Shown: positions 1 to 8,907, numbered from the stretch's first letter. The stretch: 64,000 bases of DNA from Rhizobium leguminosarum bv. viciae USDA 2370 (GCF_002008365.1 NZ_MRDL01000039.1:91780-155779), one strand, 5' to 3'. Numbers and translations: made by a program. The notes: generated by a model from the letters alone, not told the origin.

Positions 1-2
1 AC

Positions 3-98
3 GGGCTTGAAGCGGCGATTGGCAAAACGCAAATCGCGCAGCCGGAACTGCGCGAGATGGGGCCGAGGCTCGAAGCTGTCATCGGTCGCCGCAATTAG
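3..98 (+). CDS. possible C-terminal end of an unidentified protein (partial)
   Basis: An open frame enters from the left edge and ends at a TAG at 96-98, giving about 31 residues with an Ala/Glu/Arg-rich, helix-like composition and codon use like the neighbouring genes. It would run convergently towards the stress-protein gene on the other strand. Too little is present to name a family, and a chance open frame in GC-rich DNA cannot be excluded. Confidence 0.3.
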   Translation, partial: GLEAAIGKTQIAQPELREMGPRLEAVIGRRN

Positions 99-131
99 CG
101 GGATTTGCCGGCAAAAGGCAAGAGCAGCCAA

Positions 132-974
132 TCAACGCGATAACAGGGTCAGTGCCGTCATCGATTGCAGCAGGGTCTTGGTCGTGCCGCCGAAGATCAT
201 CTGCCAGAGCCAGGAATGCGTATAAGCGCCCATGACGAGAAGATCGATGCTGCTGTCCGATAGCCTGTTTTCGATGACGTGGGACGCACTTTTGTCCACA
301 CTTTGCGCCGTCGAAAGCGTCGTCTTCACGCCATGACGCGCAAGCGTCGCGGCGATGTCGGCGCCTGCTGTCAGCGGCGATTGCAGCGCCGTGTCGGCCG
401 GATCGACCGAAAAGATCTCCACCTCGTCGGCGGCTTTGAGGATCGGCAGCGCGTCGAAGGTCGCGCGCGCCGCCTCCTTCGAGCCGTTCCAGGCGATCAG
501 CACGCGCTTGATCGGCTTCGGCTGGCGGATGATAAAGGGGATCATCAGCACCGGCCGGCCGCTTTCGAAGAGGAAGCTGTCGACGTCGACGTGGCTGTCG
601 GAAGGTCTGGCCGGGTCGGCCTGTGAGGCGATCAAGAGGTCGGCGCTACGCGCACTTTCGATCAGCGGTGCGGAGCCGTATCCGGTTGATGTGGCAAAGC
701 TGCGCCACTCGGAGGAGGCGCCTGATGCCTCCGCTTTCGACCTGAAGATGCGCTCAACCGCAATCGTTTCGCTGTGCGCCATGTCCTGCAGCGCCTGCAC
801 GGCGACGGGATCGGGGATTTCCATCGGCGCCACCAGCGGCACGGCGGAGATGATTTCGGCATGCAGGCCGATCACGTGGGCGCCGCTTTCAGCGGCGAAG
901 GCAAAGGCGAAATCGGCAACCGCAGCACTATTGTCTGATGTATCGAGAATGGCGAGAATGGTTTTGTAAGACAT
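132..974 (-). CDS. universal stress protein, tandem UspA domains
   Basis: A 280-residue protein. The start MSYKTILAILD at 974 is chosen because the Usp fold begins directly there; the frame stays open upstream but adds only unconserved residues. Domain 1 covers about residues 1-145. Domain 2 starts at RVLIAWNGSKEAARA and ends with a conserved-looking segment around MGAYTHSW and FGGTTKTLL. The classical G-2x-G-9x-G(S/T) nucleotide loop is only partly recognisable (GAYTHS), so ATP binding is uncertain. Tandem Usp proteins of this type are usually cytoplasmic and induced by stress or low oxygen. The gene appears monocistronic; the next gene upstream starts over 100 bases away. Confidence 0.85.
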   Translation of the reverse strand: MSYKTILAILDTSDNSAAVADFAFAFAAESGAHVIGLHAEIISAVPLVAPMEIPDPVAVQALQDMAHSETIAVERIFRSKAEASGASSEWRSFATSTGYGSAPLIESARSADLLIASQADPARPSDSHVDVDSFLFESGRPVLMIPFIIRQPKPIKRVLIAWNGSKEAARATFDALPILKAADEVEIFSVDPADTALQSPLTAGADIAATLARHGVKTTLSTAQSVDKSASHVIENRLSDSSIDLLVMGAYTHSWLWQMIFGGTTKTLLQSMTALTLLSR

Positions 975-1082
975 ATCAATTCTCCTTGCGCTGAAATGGC
1001 TTGCGCGAGGAAAGGAATGCACCGGACCGTACTCCTGTTCCTTGATGGGGATCAAGGATGGCCCTGAGTTCCGGCGTTTCCC

Positions 1083-1859
1083 TCAAGCCTCGGCGGAATG
1101 GTTTTCGGCGATGTCCTTCCTGCGGCGGATGGCGTCGATCATCGCCTGCACTTCGGCGCCGGCCGCATCGATAACCGCCTGCGAGCGGCCGCGCACGACG
1201 ATCTCGGTCGAGAATTTCTGGCCGACATAGCGCGGGTAGGAGCCGATACTGGTTTCCGGATGTGCTTTCTGAATCGCGGTCAAGGGCGTGCCGATCTCGC
1301 CTTCGCCGTAAGGGCAGGCGATGGCGAGCGAAAGCACCGGCGTGCCGGTTCGAAGCGTCGGCAACACATTGTCGACCATCGCCTGGAAGACCTGCGGCAC
1401 GCCGGCCATGACATGGACATTGCCGATGATGAAGCCTGGCGCGGTCGAGACCGGATTGGCGATATGCACGGCCCCGCGCGGCATGCGCGCCATGCGCTGG
1501 CGCGCTTCGGTGAATTCCATCTCGCGGCGCCGATACATCTCGGCAAGCAGTGTCATTGCCGCTTCGTCATATTCGCAAGGCACGCCGAAAGCCTTGGAGA
1601 TGGCATCGGCGGTGATGTCGTCATGCGTCGGCCCGATACCGCCCGAGGTGAAGACGTAATCATATTTGCCGCGAAGGGCGTTCAGCGCCTCGACGATCGC
1701 CTCCTCGTCGTCGGCGACGATGCGCACCTCCTTGAGATCAATGCCGGAAAGCGTGAGCAGATCGGCGAGATGGCCGATATTTTTGTCCTTGGTGCGGCCG
1801 GAAAGAAGTTCGTCGCCGATGGCGAGCATGGCGGCGGTGACGACGATGTTTTGGCTCAT
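1083..1859 (-). CDS. molybdopterin-binding (MoCF/CinA N-terminal-like) protein
   Basis: A 258-residue protein whose first 170 residues match the MoCF_biosynth fold: AAMLAIGDELLSGRTKDKN at the N terminus and FTSGGIGPTHDDIT around residue 80, the usual molybdopterin-binding GGxGPTxDD signature. This family includes MoaB/MogA and the N-terminal half of CinA; the C-terminal CinA deamidase domain is absent. The start at 1859 is the first ATG before the conserved core; the upstream extension has no family resemblance. In rhizobia such proteins are annotated as competence/damage-inducible or molybdopterin-binding. A role in molybdenum cofactor chemistry is inferred from the family only. Confidence 0.85.
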   Translation of the reverse strand: MSQNIVVTAAMLAIGDELLSGRTKDKNIGHLADLLTLSGIDLKEVRIVADDEEAIVEALNALRGKYDYVFTSGGIGPTHDDITADAISKAFGVPCEYDEAAMTLLAEMYRRREMEFTEARQRMARMPRGAVHIANPVSTAPGFIIGNVHVMAGVPQVFQAMVDNVLPTLRTGTPVLSLAIACPYGEGEIGTPLTAIQKAHPETSIGSYPRYVGQKFSTEIVVRGRSQAVIDAAGAEVQAMIDAIRRRKDIAENHSAEA

Positions 1860-2113
1860 GGGATGTTCCGTGATCTGAGGCTGGTGAATAGGTAGTGCCG
1901 TTCGGTCGCTTTGCAAACAGCCACGGCATGATGCCCAAAAGTGCAAGTGCTGTTCTGCGATACGTTCATTTTTGCTGAAATGAAAACGCAAGTGAATTTT
2001 CGTCTACGGATGTTGAACACTGAGTTCTTCAAGGCATGGCTGTGTTCGGAAATACCCGCTGATAGAACTCCCTCGGTCACGAAATTCAACCAGTGCTCCA
2101 AGGGAGATTGAAG

Positions 2114-2710
2114 ATGGCGAAGGTTCTCGTCCTTTATTATTCGGCTTACGGCCATATTGAAACCATGGCCTATGCCGTTGCCGAAGGCGCGAAGTCGGCC
2201 GGTGCCGAGGTCACCGTCAAGCGCGTTCCGGAACTGGTTCCGGAAGATGTCGCCAAGGCTTCCTATTACAAGGTCGATCAGGCGGCTCCGATCGCCACCG
2301 TCGACGAACTGGCCGACTACGACGCGATCATCGTCGGTGCCGGCACCCGCTTCGGCACGGTCGCCTCGCAGATGCGCAATTTCTGGGATCAGACGGGCGG
2401 CCTCTGGTTCGCCGGCAAGCTCGTCGGCAAGCTCGGTTCGGTCTTCACCTCCTCGGCAACCCAGCACGGCGGCCAGGAATCGACCATCCTCGGCTTCCTC
2501 CCCACCTTCCTGCACCAGGGCATGGTCGTTGCCGGCCTGCCTTATGCCTTCCAGGGCCAGATGGGCACTGAGGAAGTCAAGGGTGGATCGCCCTACGGCG
2601 CTTCCACCATCACCAATGGTGACGGCTCGCGCCAGCCTTCCGAGATCGAGCTGGAAGGCGCGAAATACCAGGGCGCCCACGTCGCCAAGCTGGCAGCTAA
2701 GCTCGCCTGA
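2114..2710 (+). CDS. wrbA: NAD(P)H:quinone oxidoreductase, WrbA type
   Basis: A 198-residue flavodoxin-fold protein, the normal length for WrbA. The FMN phosphate loop is at the N terminus (VLVLYYSAYGHIETMA). The region GAGTRFGTVASQMRNFWDQTGGLW and the segment FTSSATQHGGQE, followed by FLPTFLHQGMVVAGLPY, are hallmark WrbA motifs. It reduces quinones by two electrons and so limits semiquinone and superoxide formation in the cytoplasm. The ATG at 2114 follows AGGGAGATTGAAG, a usable ribosome-binding site. The gene stands alone and is followed by a strong intrinsic terminator. Confidence 0.95.
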   Translation: MAKVLVLYYSAYGHIETMAYAVAEGAKSAGAEVTVKRVPELVPEDVAKASYYKVDQAAPIATVDELADYDAIIVGAGTRFGTVASQMRNFWDQTGGLWFAGKLVGKLGSVFTSSATQHGGQESTILGFLPTFLHQGMVVAGLPYAFQGQMGTEEVKGGSPYGASTITNGDGSRQPSEIELEGAKYQGAHVAKLAAKLA

Positions 2711-2731
2711 TCTTTGACACTGAAATAAATC

Positions 2732-2774
2732 AAGGTGCGGCAGGCATGGGGCTCGCCGCGCCTTTTCTGTTTTT
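2732..2774 (+). terminator. intrinsic terminator of wrbA
   Basis: A 10-bp stem AAGGTGCGGC (2732-2741) pairs with GCCGCGCCTT (2755-2764), one G-T pair included. It is followed by TTCTGTTTTT and lies 22 bases after the wrbA stop. Confidence 0.8.
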
Positions 2775-2929
2775 CCCCGCGACAGACTGGGCAGCCTTCG
2801 TCGGCGCGGGCTTTCGCGAGGGAAATGTCTAGCCGATCACTCGTCGGTGCTGCCGGCAAACGGGCACTATTTTTTACGCCTTGCGGCTCTTCCCATCGCC
2901 CATGACGCAAGATATTGAAAATGCCGCAA

Positions 2930-3014
2930 GCGGGCGTGGCGAAACTGGTAGACGCAAGGGACTTAAAATCCCTCGGCCTTGGCTGTACGGGTTCGAGCCC
3001 CGTCGCCCGCACCA
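2930..3014 (+). tRNA. tRNA-Leu (UAA anticodon)
   Basis: The acceptor stem GCGGGCG (2930-2936) pairs with CGCCCGC (3004-3010) and the 3' ACCA (3011-3014) is encoded. The anticodon arm reads AGGGA-CTTAAAA-TCCCT, giving anticodon TAA, which decodes UUA. A long variable arm and the T-arm GGGTTCGAGCCCC are present, as expected for a class II leucine tRNA of 85 nt. Confidence 0.97.
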
Positions 3015-3158
3015 TTTTCATAATGCCGTTGGAATATGCCAGTATTGTATCTGCCTGCATATTGTGCACAAAAGCGAGTTGCCGCTTGACAATGGTATTT
3101 TCGATGCAAGTATTGCGCCGCGGCGGCTGAGTAAGTGTTGTCTTGTGGGAGTAAGACG

Positions 3159-3290
3159 ATGGTTTACGATTGGAGTGGGGCGAAGGTTCGGCGCATCCGG
3201 ATCTTCAAGACCAGTGTCGCACTTGTTCTGGGAACTGCGATGGCTGCGATACCACTGCTCTTCTGGGCAGTGCAATTGCGCGGTTTCTAA
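3159..3290 (+). CDS. small single-span membrane protein (43 aa)
   Basis: A 43-codon frame starts at ATG 3159, seven bases after GGGAGTAAG, a plausible Shine-Dalgarno site. The product has a basic N-terminal segment (KVRRIRIFK) followed by one hydrophobic stretch from about residue 19 to 37 (TSVALVLGTAMAAIPLLFW), so it should be an inner-membrane protein with its N terminus in the cytoplasm. It lies 145 bp after the tRNA-Leu gene and converges with the VanZ-like gene. No family is recognised. The ribosome-binding site, codon use and hydrophobic pattern favour a real gene. Confidence 0.5.
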   Translation: MVYDWSGAKVRRIRIFKTSVALVLGTAMAAIPLLFWAVQLRGF

Positions 3291-3300
3291 CCTGGGATAA

Positions 3301-3675
3301 TCAGCGTTCTGCGAAGGGTAGAGCGTTTGGCGCTTTGGTCTCGCGCCATCTATTGATCACCCATCCGGCTAGCAGCCCGAGGGCAGCGCCCATGGCCTTG
3401 ATGCCTGCATCATGCAGGCGCGGATGCCGCGTCGGCGAGAAGTATTGCAGATATTCGATGGCGAATGCGCCGACGATCAGCAGCATGGCGACCATCTTCC
3501 ACTGTTTCGGATAGGCCAGCGCAAAGGCGAAGCCAAGGAGAAGATAGGCGACCGCGCGGTCGACATCGACCATCGTGACCGTATTCGGCCTCTCTCCGAT
3601 CGGCGAAACGGTGACGAAGATGATGAAGGCCAGCAGCAGCCAGGCGAGCGGTCTTGCGAATTTGAATGTCATCAT
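3301..3675 (-). CDS. VanZ-like membrane protein
   Basis: A 124-residue protein with three to four hydrophobic segments: residues 8-25 (ARPLAWLLLAFIIFVTVSP), about 43-58 and 62-77, then a segment near 97-112. The pattern FVTVSPIGERP, then DVDRAVAYLLLGFAFALAYP and AIEYLQYFSPTRHPRLHDAGIKAMGAALG, is that of short VanZ-family proteins. The E-x-x-Q and D-x-x-x-N/K-like residues of the family are visible as EYLQ and HDAGIK. The precise biochemical role of chromosomal VanZ homologues is not known. Monocistronic on the minus strand. Confidence 0.75.
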   Translation of the reverse strand: MMTFKFARPLAWLLLAFIIFVTVSPIGERPNTVTMVDVDRAVAYLLLGFAFALAYPKQWKMVAMLLIVGAFAIEYLQYFSPTRHPRLHDAGIKAMGAALGLLAGWVINRWRETKAPNALPFAER

Positions 3676-3911
3676 AGCTTCATATTAGTGGCCGTCCTTT
3701 TTATTGACAGTTAAAATCAGTTCATGTGCCGCCAATTTCGCTATTGGCTTAAGAAAGGCCTTCCCCGGGAGCAGAACCTGTCCCCAGCGCCGAACCCGGC
3801 CCCGCGGAGTGAAACGATGCGGGAGCGAACTGGAAATGGCCCAAACGAGCTTCTTTTGCCGGCCGGCCTGTGCCATAGCGGCGGTGGCTAACGTGAGAAT
3901 GGACCATACCC

Positions 3912-5162
3912 GTGACGAGACTTGATGTCGAAAGCGCCGAAGAGGCAATGCGCAGCCTGTTTCCGGCAACGCCGCTGCAGCTCAACGATCATTTGTCGGC
4001 CCGCTACGGTGCCGATATCTGGCTGAAGCGCGAGGATCTGTCGCCGGTGCGCTCCTACAAGATCCGCGGCGCCTTCAATTTCTTCCGCAAGGCGATCGGG
4101 CAGGGTGCCTCTGGCAAGACCTTCGTCTGCGCCTCGGCCGGCAATCATGCCCAGGGCTTTGCCTTCGTCTGCCGCCATTTCGGCGTGCCGGGCGTCGTCT
4201 TCATGCCGGTGACGACACCGCAGCAGAAGATCGACAAGACCAGGATGTTCGGCGCCGAATTCATCACTATTCGGCTGTTCGGCGACTTCTTCGACCAGTG
4301 CTACCAGGCCGCACGCGAACATGTGGAGGCGGTCGGCGGCGTCATGGTGCCGCCCTTCGACCATCCGGACATCATTGAGGGGCAGGCGACAGTCGCCGCC
4401 GAAATCATGCAGCAGCTGCCTGAGGGAACGGTGCCCGACATGGTCGTCCTGCCGGTTGGCGGCGGCGGACTTGCCGCCGGCATCACCGGCTATCTCGACG
4501 GCACCGTGCCGAAATCGGCTTTCGTCTTCACTGAGCCCGCCGGCGCGCCAAGCCTTAAGCGCAGTATCGAGGCGGGCAAGGTGACGACGCTGGCCAAGGT
4601 CGACAATTTCGTCGATGGCGCTGCCGTCGCCCGCATCGGCGACCTGAATTTCGCCGCTCTTCGCGATTTCCCGGCAAGCCAAGTGCAACTGATGCCGGAG
4701 AACGCCATCTGCGTCACCATTCAGGAGATGCTGAATGTCGAGGGCGTCGTGCTGGAGCCGGCCGGCGCCCTGTCACTGACGGCGATCGCCGCGATGGATC
4801 GCCAGACGATCCGCGGCAAGACCATCGTCGCCGTCGTCTCCGGCGGCAATTTCGATTTCGAGCGTCTGCCTGACGTAAAGGAAAGAGCCATGCGTTACGC
4901 AGGGCTGAAAAAATACTTCATCCTGCGGCTCGCCCAACGCCCTGGCGCGCTGCGCGATTTCCTCAATCTGCTCGGCCCCGACGACGATATCGCCCGCTTC
5001 GAATATCTGAAGAAATCGGCACGCAACTTTGGCTCGATCCTGATCGGCATCGAAACCAAGGCGCCTGAGAATTTCGCCCGGCTGGTCGGAAATTTCGAAG
5101 CCGCCGGCATGGGTTACGAGGATATTACCGAAAACGAGATCCTCGCCAACCTGATCATTTGA
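3912..5162 (+). CDS. ilvA: threonine ammonia-lyase (threonine dehydratase)
   Basis: A 416-residue fold-type II PLP enzyme that converts threonine to 2-oxobutanoate, the first step towards isoleucine. The PLP lysine is K50 in RSYKIRGAFN, the phosphate-binding glycine loop is VGGGGLAAG near residue 177, and the SGGN motif lies near residue 310. Residues about 335-410 form one ACT-like regulatory domain (YFILRLAQRPGALRDFLNLL). This is shorter than the 514-residue E. coli IlvA, which carries two such domains, but is a usual length for many bacterial enzymes. The start is a GTG at 3912. HlyU-like follows after 37 bases and may be co-transcribed. Confidence 0.93.
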   Translation: MTRLDVESAEEAMRSLFPATPLQLNDHLSARYGADIWLKREDLSPVRSYKIRGAFNFFRKAIGQGASGKTFVCASAGNHAQGFAFVCRHFGVPGVVFMPVTTPQQKIDKTRMFGAEFITIRLFGDFFDQCYQAAREHVEAVGGVMVPPFDHPDIIEGQATVAAEIMQQLPEGTVPDMVVLPVGGGGLAAGITGYLDGTVPKSAFVFTEPAGAPSLKRSIEAGKVTTLAKVDNFVDGAAVARIGDLNFAALRDFPASQVQLMPENAICVTIQEMLNVEGVVLEPAGALSLTAIAAMDRQTIRGKTIVAVVSGGNFDFERLPDVKERAMRYAGLKKYFILRLAQRPGALRDFLNLLGPDDDIARFEYLKKSARNFGSILIGIETKAPENFARLVGNFEAAGMGYEDITENEILANLII

Positions 5163-5199
5163 CTTGGCGATAGCGATGCCGTCGTGCTAAAGGCGGAGC

Positions 5200-5526
5200 A
5201 TGGCTTCGTTCATTTCAAATCTCTTTTCGATGTTCTCCGGCGGCGGCAAACCGGCCACGGAAGCGGCAGGCCCTTCCGGCGAGCCGCAGCTCTACGGCGA
5301 TTGCACGATCTATGCCGAACCGCGTAGGGAAGGCAGCCAGTATCGCCTGGCCGGCCGCATCGAAAAGAAGGTCGGCGACGAGGTGCTGGTGCGCAATTTC
5401 ATCCGCGCCGATCTGTTTACCTCTTCCGACGATGCGATCGAATGCACGGTGCGCAAGGCGCAGCAGATTATCGATCAGCATGGTTCGTCGCTCTTTGGTG
5501 ACGGCGAGAAGCTTCGTCAGGTCTGA
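5200..5526 (+). CDS. HlyU-family protein
   Basis: A 108-residue protein. After a short polar/hydrophobic N terminus (MASFISNLFSMFSGGG) comes the conserved core YGDCTIYAEPRREGSQYRLAGRIEK, then VRNFIRADLFTSSDDAIE and KAQQIIDQHG. That core matches the HlyU family, named after a Vibrio haemolysin activator. In alphaproteobacteria these proteins are common and are not linked to haemolysin, so the regulatory function should not be transferred without evidence. The start is preceded by AGGCGGAGC. It lies 37 bases after ilvA on the same strand. Confidence 0.8.
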   Translation: MASFISNLFSMFSGGGKPATEAAGPSGEPQLYGDCTIYAEPRREGSQYRLAGRIEKKVGDEVLVRNFIRADLFTSSDDAIECTVRKAQQIIDQHGSSLFGDGEKLRQV

Positions 5527-5763
5527 AATCGGGATCCGGGCATAGGTCCCTGATGCCGGCTGTAACTATTCCTGTGTGTGACCCGGGTCCTCTCCAGCGA
5601 GCGCGTTCTCACTCACGCAATCTTAAAGGATTGCGGTGAAAGGTATCGCCTGCAGGATTTGCAGGACACCCCCCGTGTTTGACTGTTTCGGACGATTGAC
5701 CAAAGGATTCGCTGTCGCGATCGCCGCGCCGGCAGGAGGCCGAACGTCCGGCGCCAAGGTCTC

Positions 5764-7035
5764 ATGATGGAGACACTGAACCTCCTTCTCTTCGTCGTCG
5801 AAGCCATCGCCTATTTCGTGCTGATGGTAACGCTTCTGCATTTCCGTCATCGGCTTGGTCTCGGGGTTTTCCTGACGGCGCTCGGCGTCATGCATTTCAT
5901 GGAGACATATCTGGCGGCGGTCTTCTATGTCTCGCTGCCGTTCGGGGATGTGTCGCCGGGTTCATCCGTGTTCTTCTCCGGTAAGCTGATGATGATCCTG
6001 ATGCTTTACCTGCAGGAGGATGCGGCGACGGTGCGCCAGCCGATCTACGGCCTGTTCCTCGGCAACCTGCTAACCGTCGGTATTGCCTGGGTGCTGCAGA
6101 TGCACCAGCCGCTGCAGATGTCGACCGGCCACACACCCGACGTCGATTTTCTCAAGGAGATGGGCTGGCTGATGGTCTGGGGCACGGCGCTGCTCTATGT
6201 CGATTCGCTCGGCATCATCCTGCTCTACGAAAAACTCGGCGATTTCTTTCGCCGCCGCGTCGTCCTGCGCTTCCTGATTTCGGGATTCGTGCTGCTGACC
6301 TTCGACCAGATCGGCTTCTTCGCCGCGCTGCATTACTTCCTGGATGTACCGATCGCCGCATTCTGGGGCGGATGGAAGGCGAAAATGCTTGCCGTCTGCC
6401 TCTACGCGGCGATGTTCGCATTCTATGAATATCGCATTCGCCGTATCGGCGCAGCCGGGTCCGCACGTTCGATCAGCGACGTATTCGGTGACTTGACGTT
6501 CCGCGAGCGCTACAACGATCTTCTGGAGCGCACTGGCCGCGACATGCTCACTGGCGTCTATGATCGGACGCGCATGGAAATGGAAGCGCCGCTGATGCTG
6601 CTCGAGGCACTGAAGCAGGGGCTATTCGCCACCGTCCTCATTATCGACGCCGATCACTTCAAGGATGTCAATGACGGCTACGGCCATCTCCAGGGCGACG
6701 AGGTGCTGAAGGCGATCGCCGCCCGATTGGGCACGACGCTGCGCTCCAGCGACCGCGTCTTCCGCTTCGGCGGCGAGGAATTCGTTGCCGTCTGTCCAGG
6801 CACCGACCACGAAGAAGGGCTGCTGCTTGCCGAGCGCCTGCGTTGGACGATCGCGACCAGCGTCAAGACGCCGGATGACAGGCCGGTCACGGTCAGTATC
6901 GGGGTTGCGACCGCCGATGAGGACGGCGTCGATTTCACCGCCGTGCTGACGGCGGCCGACGGCAGGCTCTACGCGGCAAAGAAGAGCGGCCGCAATTGCG
7001 TCGTCGGCCGCTCCGGTGTGGTGAAACTCAGTTAG
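5764..7035 (+). CDS. membrane-bound diguanylate cyclase (GGDEF)
   Basis: A 423-residue protein. Residues 1-215 hold about seven hydrophobic segments forming a membrane sensor module of no recognised named type. A linker follows (about 225-265), then a GGDEF domain from about 265. The active-site loop is GGEEF (about residues 336-340), and an RSSD motif lies five residues before it, which is the expected position of the product-inhibition I-site (RxxD). It should therefore make cyclic di-GMP from two GTP under feedback inhibition. No EAL domain is present. The ATG at 5764 follows a GGAGGCC-like site about 26 bases upstream, so initiation signals are weak. Confidence 0.92.
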   Translation: MMETLNLLLFVVEAIAYFVLMVTLLHFRHRLGLGVFLTALGVMHFMETYLAAVFYVSLPFGDVSPGSSVFFSGKLMMILMLYLQEDAATVRQPIYGLFLGNLLTVGIAWVLQMHQPLQMSTGHTPDVDFLKEMGWLMVWGTALLYVDSLGIILLYEKLGDFFRRRVVLRFLISGFVLLTFDQIGFFAALHYFLDVPIAAFWGGWKAKMLAVCLYAAMFAFYEYRIRRIGAAGSARSISDVFGDLTFRERYNDLLERTGRDMLTGVYDRTRMEMEAPLMLLEALKQGLFATVLIIDADHFKDVNDGYGHLQGDEVLKAIAARLGTTLRSSDRVFRFGGEEFVAVCPGTDHEEGLLLAERLRWTIATSVKTPDDRPVTVSIGVATADEDGVDFTAVLTAADGRLYAAKKSGRNCVVGRSGVVKLS

Positions 7036-7383
7036 CTCAGCCAGACCCAGTTAGCCCGAGCAACCCAGTTGGCTCGGCTGGCCCCGATTGAGGCTCTTCT
7101 CCATTTGGCTGAACGTGGTCAACCCAATAGGTATTCCTGAGAATTCGCATCGCTGATGGCGCGCGAGGTCGCGGACGTCGGGAGGCGGCTTCCTAATCAT
7201 CGATCGATGCAGTGCGTCGACCGGGGATGTTGAGGATGTTGCTTAAACCGAAACATTTGCCCGTCTGTCTATGTCTTTTCAATAGGTTATGAGCAATATA
7301 AAAACGGCTTGTTCGTAAAATGCAAACGTGATCTCCGTTGCGGAAATATCCCAGATCAGTTTTCCTGCGAGGGGCGTGGAGAC
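7036..7383. other. 348-bp intergenic region
   Basis: No convincing gene is seen. The left part (7040-7085) holds imperfect repeats of CCCAGTTRGC and the inverted pair CAGCC / GGCTG that could form a weak hairpin after the cyclase gene, without a T-run. The right part (7250-7320) is AT-richer and probably carries the promoter of the MFS gene. Confidence 0.5.
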
Positions 7384-8577
7384 ATGAGTGATTCAATTGC
7401 ACGGAAGAAAGTCGATGGCGGCGAGTTCGCCGCTTTGTGTATGGGAGGGTTTCTTCTTTCGATCGCCTATGGCGTGACCTTTCTGATCCCGGTGCTGGTG
7501 GGCCAGCGTGGCGGCGACGAGGCGCTGGCCGGCCTGATCATTTCGGCTGCGACTGTCAGCACCGTCATTCTCGTGATCCTGTCCGGGCACATCGCGGATG
7601 CCATCGGCTCGGCGCGGGCGGTGGCTGTTTCGGGATTGTTTCTTGCCGCGTCAGCGCTGGGATTTGCCGTGGTTCCCTCAGCTGGGCTGAGCCTGATGAC
7701 GGTCGGTTTCATCCTCGGCATAGGCTGGGGCACCTTCTATGCGCTCGGACCCATTCTGGTCGCCGCGATCGTCGAACCCGAACATCGGATCAGGTTTTTT
7801 GCCCTGCTTTCAGGATCGATGATGTCGGGCATCGGCGCCGGGCCGATCATTGGCCGCATTGCCACAGGCTGGTCGATGCCGGTCGAGGCGGCTTTCGCAT
7901 TTGCGTTCCTTGCCAGTCTCGCTGGCGGTGCGCTTTACTTGTTGCTCCATATCCGGCTGACCAATGCCGGCAAGATTTTGCCTCATGTCAACAAGATCTC
8001 ATTTGGCTCAGCGCGTGAGGTGATCGGCTCGCGGGCCGTCTATTCCATCATTATGGTCGGCATCGGCGGCGCGATTTTCGGTGGGCTGTCCAGCTTTCAG
8101 ACCAGCTACGCCAAGGCGCATGGGTTCGATTACTCCCTGTTCTTCATCGGCTTCATGTCCGCCGCGATTCTGAGCCGGCTGTTCGTGGCGGGATATGTGG
8201 TCAAGAAGGACCCACTCTATTCGCTTTTGGTCCTGACAAGCCTGACGCTGGCATCGATCGTGCTGTTCCTGATGCTGACGTCAAATCAGCTTGCCTATCT
8301 GGGAGGCGCAGCGATGCTGGGGGTGGGCTATGGATTGACCTATTCGGTCATCAACGGCCTGGCTGCAAATGAGGCTCCAACTGGCCTTATGCCGCAGTCG
8401 CTTTTGCTATTCTCGCTGGCCTATATGATCGGCGTCTTCGGCTTTCCGTTGGTGGCCGGCAATCTGATCGTTTCCTCCGGCATCCAGACCATGCTCTGTG
8501 TATTGCTTCTGCTTGCCGTCCTGAATTTGGCAATCGTCCTGTTTCGTCTTGCCCACCGCGCGACGCGTCAGAGCTAA
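7384..8577 (+). CDS. MFS transporter
   Basis: A 397-residue protein with about 12 hydrophobic segments, the normal major-facilitator layout. The loop between segments 2 and 3 reads GHIADAIGSARAVAVSG, matching the GxLaDrxGrkxx signature in degraded form. The start at 7384 is preceded by GAGGGGCGTGGAGAC; an earlier in-frame codon would add 25 polar residues without a membrane segment. The substrate is unknown; drug or metabolite efflux is typical of this size class. No adjacent regulator survives, although a TetR remnant lies just downstream. Confidence 0.85.
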   Translation: MSDSIARKKVDGGEFAALCMGGFLLSIAYGVTFLIPVLVGQRGGDEALAGLIISAATVSTVILVILSGHIADAIGSARAVAVSGLFLAASALGFAVVPSAGLSLMTVGFILGIGWGTFYALGPILVAAIVEPEHRIRFFALLSGSMMSGIGAGPIIGRIATGWSMPVEAAFAFAFLASLAGGALYLLLHIRLTNAGKILPHVNKISFGSAREVIGSRAVYSIIMVGIGGAIFGGLSSFQTSYAKAHGFDYSLFFIGFMSAAILSRLFVAGYVVKKDPLYSLLVLTSLTLASIVLFLMLTSNQLAYLGGAAMLGVGYGLTYSVINGLAANEAPTGLMPQSLLLFSLAYMIGVFGFPLVAGNLIVSSGIQTMLCVLLLLAVLNLAIVLFRLAHRATRQS

Positions 8578-8653
8578 GCAGAGCGTCCCAGGAGAGAATA
8601 GAAACGAAATTGGCGCGGGGCCGGGCAAGTTTGAGTTGCTCGGACCGGCTCGC

Positions 8654-8806
8654 TCAGGCGGCGCGGAAGATCTTGGCGCCGGAGGGCGCGCTCGTCATGC
8701 CGTCGTCGACGGTGATCTCGATGCCGGTGACATTGGTCGCATCATCCGATGCCAGATAGAACGCTGCCTTGGCGATTTCGTCGGCTTCGCTCTGCGGCCG
8801 AGCGGG
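8654..8806 (-). pseudogene. C-terminal remnant of an SDR oxidoreductase
   Basis: Read on the minus strand, about 45 codons end at TGA (8654-8656) and encode a typical end of a short-chain dehydrogenase: ADEIAKAAFYLASDDATN then VTGIEITVDDGM. This matches the family's (P)xEIA...FLASDxxxYVTG...VDGG pattern. Nothing resembling the Rossmann or catalytic part precedes it; upstream of about 8806 the sequence switches to a different gene on the other strand. It is therefore a truncated, dead gene. Confidence 0.7.
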
Positions 8807-8907
8807 CTCATGCCGCCGTCGGCCTTGCCAGGATTTCGTCCGATGAGGAACTCTCGGCCGAAATCCTGGTGACGGTCCGGGATTTTGTCGCCGGTATCGA
8901 CAAATGA
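8806..8907 (+). pseudogene. C-terminal remnant of a TetR-like regulator
   Basis: A plus-strand frame ending at TGA 8905-8907 encodes AHAAVGLARISSDEELSAEI followed by LVTVRDFVAGIDK. It resembles the last helix pair of TetR/AcrR ligand domains (GALxLARxxxDxxLSxEIL). The DNA-binding half is missing. Its truncated 5' side abuts the truncated 5' side of the SDR remnant. Family assignment rests on a short stretch and is moderate. Confidence 0.45.
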
